A stretch of 64,000 bases of DNA from Zea mays (Eukaryota > Streptophyta > Magnoliopsida > Poales > Poaceae), in NCBI RefSeq assembly GCF_902167145.1, contig NC_050100.1, positions 188,969,439 to 189,033,438 on the forward strand, in the 5' to 3' direction. How positions within the stretch are numbered: the stretch's first letter is position 1; each line of letters begins with the position of its first letter. Of this stretch, positions 56,234 through 64,000 are shown piece after piece. The notes beneath the pieces were generated by a model, which worked only from the letters and a program-made list of their open reading frames with translations, searched no databases and was not told the origin of the DNA. Position numbers and translations under genes: made by a program.

Positions 56234-57966
56234 CTAGGCTTTAGATTCTAGGTAAATTGAACATGAAATGCACACATGCACATATAGGAAGGCATGGGTT
56301 CAAATATCTTTGATATATATTAGTGTCTTTGAAGTGCAGATGACAATAATTTCACCCCTCCCTATTCCTTTACGGTAATGTGGTAAGTTGTTTATGACTT
56401 AATGCCTGATATATATTATTTCTAAATTTTGATATTGTTTTCTTAATGCAATTGATATCGCTGGTCCTTTGTGAGATTGAAGTTGTTATTATGCTTGTGT
56501 TATACAAGTATGCCTATGTTGTTTTTCACCATGTTTTCATGGTTGAGCTTTATTACAATAATATTGTTATATATGCTTGATTGAGGATGTTTCTAAGAGG
56601 AGTGTGACTTGCGTGTTTTGGGTTACAATGTAATCATCAATTTGAATTTAAGTTGTTGAGTGGTTGGTGGATAGCTCCAACTATCTTTGCAAAGAATGAT
56701 TGTTTTTGTCAAGAAAACCAGTTCTAAAAGAAATGAATATTGGTACTTTTATATGGATTTTGGGTGAAGACTTTACATAGCCAGAATGGCTTACATGTTT
56801 CTCTTCTATCATGTGTTTTTAGTAGCCACAAAACCTAGGTGTGGTTTAAAGTGGTTGCATGTTAGTCATGCTTTTTGTAGAATAAATCTTTGGTTTTCTT
56901 GATCCATTGATTATGTATTAAAACGTTGAGGATCTGATGGTTCTCTTCCCGATGTATGCTTGTGGAGCCATTGTTGGACCACTTATCTATTTGTTTGAAT
57001 GAAGTCATCACCTAGCCTAGAGTTGGTTGTGTGTGTTAGTCACCTATTTCTAAATGATGTGGTTCTTACATCAGATTGAGATGTTTGTCATGTGTGTGAA
57101 GGATTACAGGGTTATTATTGACCATGTATGTCTGGTACTTTGAGTGCATCGTATGATGGAATGAAATGTAAGTTTCTGAACTACAGTAGATGAAGACTTA
57201 TATTATGTGTAGGTTAACCTTACTAGTTTGGATATTTTTTTAGTCGAGTTGTTGGATGAAGTATAGTGACATTAGTTAAGCAAAGTATTGTGTTGTTGCT
57301 GTGCTGTGAGTGCTCTTTGTGGAGTTTTTGGCATTGGTTCGATGAACTCTGCCGCACAGAATGTTATTGGCTTCTTGTTGGCTTTATTGCTCCATTAGTT
57401 CTGTAGACTTTCTCCCTTTTGTGGGGTGTAAAGAACGTTAGATTACATGATTATCTTTTTCATGACGTCAAGAACAAGGTTTAGGAAGATTAGGAGTTTT
57501 GTTTCAATAGAACTACTTGTTTCGTGGTGCTTTGATGTGAGGTGTATGATCTTCTTATACATTCATCTGGTGTGGATGTTTGACAATTGAATTAAAATGA
57601 ATTGTTGAAGTTGGTAAGGGTTGTGCTTAGTGCATATTACCTCTTCATAAAAAGAGTGTTGTTTTAAGACATTGATCTTGATGTATAGCTGCATCCAAAT
57701 TCAATGATGGCAAATCCTAGTGTTGATTGCACCTATGACAATGCCTTGGGAATTCGTTTTATATTGTTTTATGATTGTTGTCAAGGTGTGTCATTTTCTT
57801 TGGTAAATTAATCCAACTTACAGGTCGTTTCATGAAAAACTCTTTTCATGATCTCGTCAAGGCTACTAGTCTACTATATGAGTCTATTTAGGGTGTTTGA
57901 CCGAGTTTTACCGTTGGTGAATGTCTTGATTTGTAGAAGTGGCTGAATTCGAGGACGAATTCTTTT
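56234..57966 (+). other. Non-coding internal domain of the second element
   Basis: T- and G-rich without ORFs of more than 60 codons. Near the right end, TTCGAGGACGAATTCTTTTA resembles the end of Gypsy pol and the matching part of the LARD-like element. Confidence 0.65.
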
Positions 57967-57979
57967 AAGGGGGGTAGAA
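57967..57979 (+). other. Polypurine tract
   Basis: AAGGGGGGTAGAA immediately precedes the 3' LTR. Confidence 0.8.
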
Positions 57980-59484
57980 TATAATATCCTAAAAACTAAA
58001 CCATGTTTATAATCCTAATATGGTCTGTCCTACTGATGATCGGAGACCGTAGATGCATAGATATCGTCGAGACGATTCTGATCGACTACTAGTTTGCCTT
58101 GTTTGGAGTCCGAATGAGTTTTTTCAAGTGTCGGTCGATCTGAGCCATTGGATATTAGGATTCGGGGAGTTTTCTTCTATTTATACCTCCCTAACCCTAG
58201 CAGCCACGTCCTCCCACCCTAGCAGCCATCCCCTTTTGTGCCTTGCCCCAAGAGAAGAGAGGAAGAACAAGGGAGAGAAGAGAGGGAAGATTAGGGCACG
58301 CAGTCGCCTGTCGTCGTCATCGTTCCTCTTCAAGAATTGGTGGTTATGCTCCGGATCATGCTTAGTACATTTTCTTCTTCGATGAAGGCAAGTGAATGTA
58401 GCGGTGGTTGCTACCGTTTTGACTTGTTATTTTTATCGCCTACACTCTAATATTCAGAATTATTGAATTCTTTCATAATTGAACTTTATGATGATGCTTT
58501 ACATGATGGTATTATATTGATGCTCAATCATATATTGATGATGATTATGGTTCGAGTATGACCCATGTGACTAATTCACACCCCTGAAGGACGATGAAGT
58601 ATTATTTGAGGTTTGTATGTATGTGAAGGAAGTGAAGTATATTGATAAATGCAGCATGCCATATGCATTGCATGACTCATTTGCATCTGAAGTTTTGTCG
58701 TGACCTATGGTCCGACCGTACCGGTACAACTTAGCATCGTATGTTGCCCGAGGAGGGGTACGATGCGGCTTCATACCCTCAGAGGTATGAAGGCAGAGGA
58801 CATATGCATTGCATTCATATGCATTCATTGAAATGATATTTGCAGATGATGTGGTTTTATACCCTCAGAGGTGTGAAGGTAGAATACATACACATTGCAT
58901 TCCTATGCATACATTGAAGTGATATTTGCAGATATTGTTGACGCAGGGAAGTGTTATACAACCTATTGTGGTTGTTCGAGGAAATGAGATAGTATTGGTT
59001 ATATTGGAACTATTGAATTCTATACCTACAAGTATTTCTCATCTTAATTGAGATTCTTTTAAAATGTTGATTAATTCAACTTGTGGTTTAAATATCTTGT
59101 CATAACAATTTGCTTGCTGAGAAGTTTCATCTCACTCTTGCATTACTCAATGCAGGTGCTTGATGCTTATCAAGGGGAGTGGGAAGTAGCGGCACGTTGC
59201 ACGCATAGTTTAAAGAACCAAATAATTAGCTTGGGTTATTGACTTTTGAGGTTCATACTTTAAAGTATGATGTAGGCATAAGCTGGTTCATTCGTGGTTT
59301 ATCGTCCTTGATGAGAATTATATCATGCTAGTATGATTCATTTTGTATTCATATATCTCTTTTGCTTCTGCGATGCTTATAAATACAAAGTAGATGCTGC
59401 CGAATTTTTTATTTCTTAGTTTTCGGCTGTTGGTAGTGAGATTTAGTAGCATCTCGGGGTATTTGTGGATCCCGGGGTGTTACA
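57980..59484 (+). repeat. 3' LTR of the second non-autonomous element
   Basis: Counterpart of 54715-56219 with substitutions and two 1-bp-scale length changes that cancel in length. Confidence 0.85.
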
Positions 59485-60255
59485 ATTCGTGGGACCCTTC
59501 TCCGGCAACGAGCACCCATCAGGTACGCCCGGCCGTTCTATTCCCTTTCTGCTATGCAAAACCGAGCACCCAAAGCCTAACCTAAGCTATTAGGTTATTT
59601 GTAGTCGGTTCTGATCTAATTGCAAGTGCATCTAGTAACTTGGATTTTTTCGCAAAAAAATATCGGGTGTTCACGCCTGGCCCCTGCGCTTGCAGCTACT
59701 GAAGAGACAGGAGCAAAGAGTTAACAGGAGATGAATGTCCCTGACCGTTATGAGCATTTCGTCGTGTCAGAGGGCACCAAGAAGTGAGCCATTCACCATA
59801 CTTGCCCTAGTGTCTACCTGCATGCAATCGTTGACTCAATTGATTTTCGTTGTTCATGACTCTGGGAAGTGAGACGTATGTTTCAAGCAACGCCTACAAT
59901 TCTCTTGTTGATATTAAAAACAGTTCTGCGAGTTATGTTAAGTGAATCTTTTGGCATTAAGCTATGGAACTGTGACACTTCTCTTGTTTCTGATCATTTC
60001 ACGCTTGTGCAATCCTTTTAATTTTATGGACCCACCTGAGGCCTTCTATCGCACTTGCTCATTTTGTGATTAGTTGTAGGTTATGGTTGTGCTCCTGATG
60101 AACTGATGATAATTATCAATGCAGAGTGTCCTATGAGAGGGATACAAAGATTGTGAATGCTGCATCATTCACTGTCGAACGCGAGGATCACACTGTAGGC
60201 AATATCCTCCGCATGTAAGTACAATTTAATTTCTTTTCTTTAACGCTTCCCATCT

Positions 60256-63200
60256 TTCATAGTCTTTGTATCCGTCACAGGAGGAAGGACGCACAGGCCC
60301 TTGCATGGCGAATACAAAGACTACGAAGCAATGGTTTCCAGCAGCATGCGCATTCAGATGTGCATCCTCTCGCAGAGGAGATGTGCATCCGCATGGTCGA
60401 CCGCACATTTTGAGCGACGACATCCGTGACCTACTGAAAGCGTGAATAGTGCATCGTTATGCGAGAGTCGATATGCATACTGTTGGACACAACCTAATAC
60501 CCATGTGGTAATGCGTACGGCGATGAGCAACAACATCCATCTAACGCAAGACAACAACAACAATGTAAGCTACAGTGTAAGATAATGTATCTTGAGCACA
60601 GCAGCTTACTCGTCTCCATCCACCCTGTAAACAGTGTAAGCTACAGTGCAAGACAAAAAATTTATAGATCTTCTAGTCGTAGCCTTAGGGGCGTGATTTT
60701 TTTTTAATCTATTAAGCATGAACGCGTGTAATACTTATCAAATTCTATCGCCCCGTCTAGTTATTATAATAATAGTAGTAATTTAGGCAAAAATCAACTA
60801 AGCTAATATAATTTTATGCGAAATATATTTATATATTATTATTAGCAATATATGAGAAATATTTATATGCTACATTTTTACTACAGAGAAATGACACGAA
60901 GAGCGTCTAATAAGTTGCTGAGCAGAAACATATTCTGCTGCTATACAAAATCATTTACTATCATCTATCCCATAAATTTGAGATAGACTTATATTTAAAC
61001 TTTGAAAAGTGACGGAATATCAAATTCCAAGCCAAATAGAATACTTTATTAAGTAAATTTTAATTCCTTCAAAATAAATAGATCCATACGACCCATAGCT
61101 AAATTGCTAAGTTCATGGAGTAGAACCTATTTCAGCCCAGACAAAAGGGTCGAAATGGACCGTTATATATTTTATGTTGAAGATAGGCATGCATGTAATT
61201 ATCTAGTTGCGGACAATCTGAGGATGTCAATGTAAAACTCCATTGGTGTGTTTGCAATAATACGATATTGACACAAGCATGACAGTAAAACGACAGCAAG
61301 CAACCTCAGTTCAGGGATCAGACATTCACAATCCTTGGGCGTTCGTTTCATTGTTGACTCGCCTAGGATAAAACTAACACGGGAAGTTTATCTCCCACAC
61401 CATTCCATTCATCTAGAACCCCTGCTTCATCCTGTCCTCGTACCTATTCTTCTCATCCTGAAAACAAAACGCTCAGAATGTCACTCATAAGTACCATGCA
61501 TGTCGTACATGTCATCAAGAGATGGACGTTCAGGGTCGAAAATGAATATGAATTGGAGGATGGTCCAATACAGTAATTTCTAGGGAGAAGAACACCTGAC
61601 CCAAAGTAAACAACTAAAGGCAAACAATTAAAAGGCAAAACTCCGGCGATGCCAGGTAATCAGCAAGATATGGTACAGAGATCTAGTCTAGTTATCCCCT
61701 AGTAACAACTAGCAAATGACCTAACTAACAGGACAATCACCACTCTGTTAATGCATATTCAATTTGAACGTCATTCAGATTTTTATATTATGTTCCAAGG
61801 TACAAAGGCTGTTGTCACTTAGCTAAAGATGCAGAAAATTAGAACTAATAAATCGAGACACCACTCTATGGTCTACTCTCCATAGTGTTTCAAATGTAAT
61901 CATGTTACTGTCAGATGGTACAACACCAATAGGCAAATGTGCACGCCTAGGATACTGGAGACATTTCAAGCATCTATCTATACTGGGGGTGGGGGTGGGG
62001 GTAGGGTAAGCTTCACCGAAAATAAATAACAATACTCTATAATTTTCCCAAATATTTCATGTCAAGCTACAGCCAAATACCATGAATTATTCGACGTCCA
62101 AATTAATTACTCTCAACACACGAGTTTTTTTAAAATAAAGCACCCCCCCTCAAGCACAATGCACAAACTCACACCAACTTGTTCTCCATCATGAATTAGT
62201 GCAAACTAAATTTACCTCACGTAGCACTATATTATGGCAGAATGTCATGCCATGCAACCAGGAAGAATAAACTATTCCCTCCTTGCCTTTATGATTAGCA
62301 CATTGGAGAGGGACACTGAGACTGAGAGAGACCAAGGCTGGCTAATCACTCATGTTTATCTGCAGCTAGCGACAGTGTAAAACATTAATTTCACGCCAGA
62401 AATCATTTATTTCCCGTGTACAGCACAGCCCTCTTGCATGGAGAACCACTGGAACAATAGAAGAACACTAACGTAAATCAGGAAGGGAACTTGCATTGGA
62501 GCTGGAACCCAAGTGGCCAATGCCACATTAACGCTGATAAGGCTCCGTCCATGACAAAATGATGATCACTTGGTACAGATTTTTTTCCCTGGTATGATTA
62601 TCAAAAGGGGACGGAGGGAGTAATACCAAAATTTCCTGAATGAAATTTAAGAAGATTTTTTTCTAGTGTACCAAAGAATAACTTGACAACTAGCATGCAA
62701 ATAGCATAGGAACACGTGGACGTACCGGAAAGTGGAAAACATCAATTTACCATTTAGATTTTTGTGAGACGTTGCTTAAGTGCTTTGTTTTAGAATCTAA
62801 GGTTGGTTGCATTCAAAAAAGAAGGTAAGATTGGCACTTAACAACACTGATTTTGTGGCAAATGCATCATGAACAGAAAAAATTAACATGCCCAGGCCTT
62901 TGGTGCTTGCTACTTCAGAGTTCAAACATCTTTTTTTAAGCAAGAATAAAAGAACTATCCTTTGAACATGTCTGTACTAGCAAACAAAGCCGATACTTTT
63001 TTTCTTGAAAACGCAGAAGAGTTGTTTTCTTTGTATTAACAAGAAAAAAGCAGACACTTCCCCTCCCAACAAATCTGTCAAAATTACTGCCACATTCATG
63101 TCAAATCAAGCACTTTTTCCTACAGAAACAATACTTTATACAAAACATTCTTAAATACATTACACCCACAGAACCACACAGTCTGCCTTGCTATGTACCA

Positions 63201-63858
63201 CTGGTTAATGCTAACTAAAACTTTTCGTTGTTTAGTGATACAAAATTGCACAAAGAAATGCCATGCAACCTAAAAAACAAGAGTCGAAACTAACATTTAC
63301 AAAGAGAGATCCCAAAGAACTTTTCCTAGTAGGACTAAAGTAGCGAGATACTTCTTGGAAATAAAAAGAGATTCAAATGAACTTAAGGGTATCAGTTTGA
63401 CGGGAGAGTGAATATGCAAATTTTGCCAAAGGCATTCCTGTGTTGAACATCTAGTAGTTCATCAAGTAGTCCATAGTTCACATCTTTGTATCATAAAGTA
63501 GAAAAGGTTCAATGATGGTCTGTTGGTGTCTGTAGCAGCATTGTCAAATGGACAAAATGAGGTAGGAATATAGTCACAAATTCAAGGTATGAAGTCTTGT
63601 ATAGAGCCAACTCCTTAATTTGATACAATTAGCACAAATTTGAGGTATGTGATTATGTATAAAATCTAATTCTTGATTGATGCAATCAACACATGTAAAA
63701 TTCAATTGCATGGCCAACATTACAGTCGCAGTTAAATAAAAATGGAAGAAAAACAAGTTAAACTATTCCTCCTCATTTTGTTCTCACTGGTCCATGGCAT
63801 AAAGGTGCATTTGTTGAAAATTGTAACTAGCAATTAGAGTAAATATCAGAAAGACCTT
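60256..63858 (-). pseudogene. RPB11: RPB11 copy F: 3' flank, exon 5 and intron 4 only
   Basis: It repeats copy D from the 72-nt inverted repeat (60256-60327) through exon 5 (61457-61413, ending RYEDRMKQGF, same Met-to-Arg change as D) and intron 4. It lacks the hAT MITE and the CACTA element, so it shows the uninterrupted state of both sites. Homology stops at 63858, about 5 bases before exon 4, where an LTR begins. Exons 1-4 may continue beyond the window. Confidence 0.82.
62541..62622. mobile_element. Short Stowaway-like MITE in intron 4 (copy F)
   Basis: GGCTCCGTCC at the left and GGACGGAGGGAG at the right with flanking TA, same element as in copies A and D. Confidence 0.6.
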
Positions 63859-64000
63859 GTGATACCCAATTTTCTGAAAAGAAGTTAAATGTATTTTTCC
63901 CTTTTCTTTCGTGATCTGTGTAGTTGGGGTTGGAGTTTTTTAGGAAGCATTCACCAATAAAACAGTAGAATATTTGTTGGATTTGTGCGTTGCGGTCGGG
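63859..64000 (+). mobile_element. Start of a further LTR element, cut by window end
   Basis: TGTGATACCCAATTTTCTG begins exactly where copy F homology stops. It resembles the LTR start TGTAATACCCAATTTG of the element at 33643. Orientation and length cannot be judged. Confidence 0.6.

Larger units (their letters stand above)
54715..59484 (+). mobile_element. Second non-autonomous LTR retrotransposon, in copy E 5' UTR
   Basis: LTRs of about 1505 bp (54715-56219 and 57980-59484) flank 1760 bp of non-coding DNA. Both LTRs start TATAATA (TG altered to TA) and end GGGGTGTTACA. The flanks are CTTCG on the left and ATTCG on the right, a 5-bp duplication with one change. The uninterrupted sequence CTTCGTGGGACCC is seen in copies A and C. 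No gag or pol is present. The LTRs differ at about a dozen sites, so it is older than the element at 33643. Confidence 0.88.
53832..60255 (+). pseudogene. RPB11: RPB11 copy E: promoter to intron 2, interrupted in the 5' UTR by an LTR element
   Basis: It repeats the upstream region of copy A from GTTGCTTTG (53832), with the MITE, promoter and a long (CT)n tract at about 54595-54621. A 4.8-kb LTR element (54715-59484) splits the 5' UTR exon. After it come the UTR donor at 59523, acceptor at 59695, exon 1 at 59731-59783 (MNVPDRYEHFVVSEGTKK) and exon 2 at 60125-60214. Fusion to the inverted 3' flank of copy F is at 60255/60256. Like C, it can encode at most a 48-residue N-terminal peptide. Confidence 0.82.

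Overview
The window is nuclear DNA from a plant, most likely a panicoid grass such as maize or a close relative. The evidence is the mix of nested Gypsy LTR retrotransposons, a CACTA element with cereal-type TNP genes, a gene-capturing Helitron, Tourist- and Stowaway-like MITEs, and cereal-like fragments of HSP101 and an RD19-type protease. The species call is inference. I see no intact ordinary cellular gene: every host-gene-like segment is duplicated, truncated, mutated or captured.

Layout. (1) 1-17274 is a nest of Gypsy-type retrotransposons. R1 (minus, 1-4707) keeps one LTR, a primer-binding site, a gag fragment and an antisense spliced ORF. 4708-6600 is LTR-like non-coding DNA of another element. 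R3 (minus, 6601-12323) has LTR, gag, protease, RT and RNase H, all broken. R2 (plus, 12324-17274) is the same family as R1 and was split by R3.

(2) 17275-63858 is a palindromic array of copies of one gene, recognised as RPB11, the small subunit of RNA polymerase II. The order is A (full, +), B (5' half, -), C (5' half, +), D (full, -), E (5' half, +), F (3' part, -). A+B is the mirror image of C+D, and E+F repeats C+D. The A/B, C/D and E/F junctions are the same fusion point. None of the copies is intact: A has a nonsense codon, D has a mutated splice acceptor and no promoter, B, C and E stop in intron 2, and F is cut by the window end and an LTR.

(3) Transposons have been inserted into the array. 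Copy D carries a 22.7-kb CACTA element in intron 4 (29841-52556). Inside the CACTA is a 14.7-kb Helitron (30330-45065) carrying fragments of at least five host genes (DUF2828 protein, SCAI, HAD phosphatase, HSP101/ClpB, RD19-like cysteine protease). Inside the Helitron's HSP101 fragment sits a young non-autonomous LTR element with 3.4-kb LTRs (33643-41732). D also has a hAT-type MITE, and copy E has a second non-autonomous LTR element in its 5' UTR (54715-59484). A further LTR begins at 63859.

The only protein-coding capacity of a mobile element with recognisable function is the CACTA TNP2-like transposase and TNP1-like gene (both minus), and both show frameshifts. The features of most interest are the RPB11 inverted-repeat array (potential hairpin RNA), the Helitron transduplicates, and the spliced antisense ORF shared by R1 and R2.
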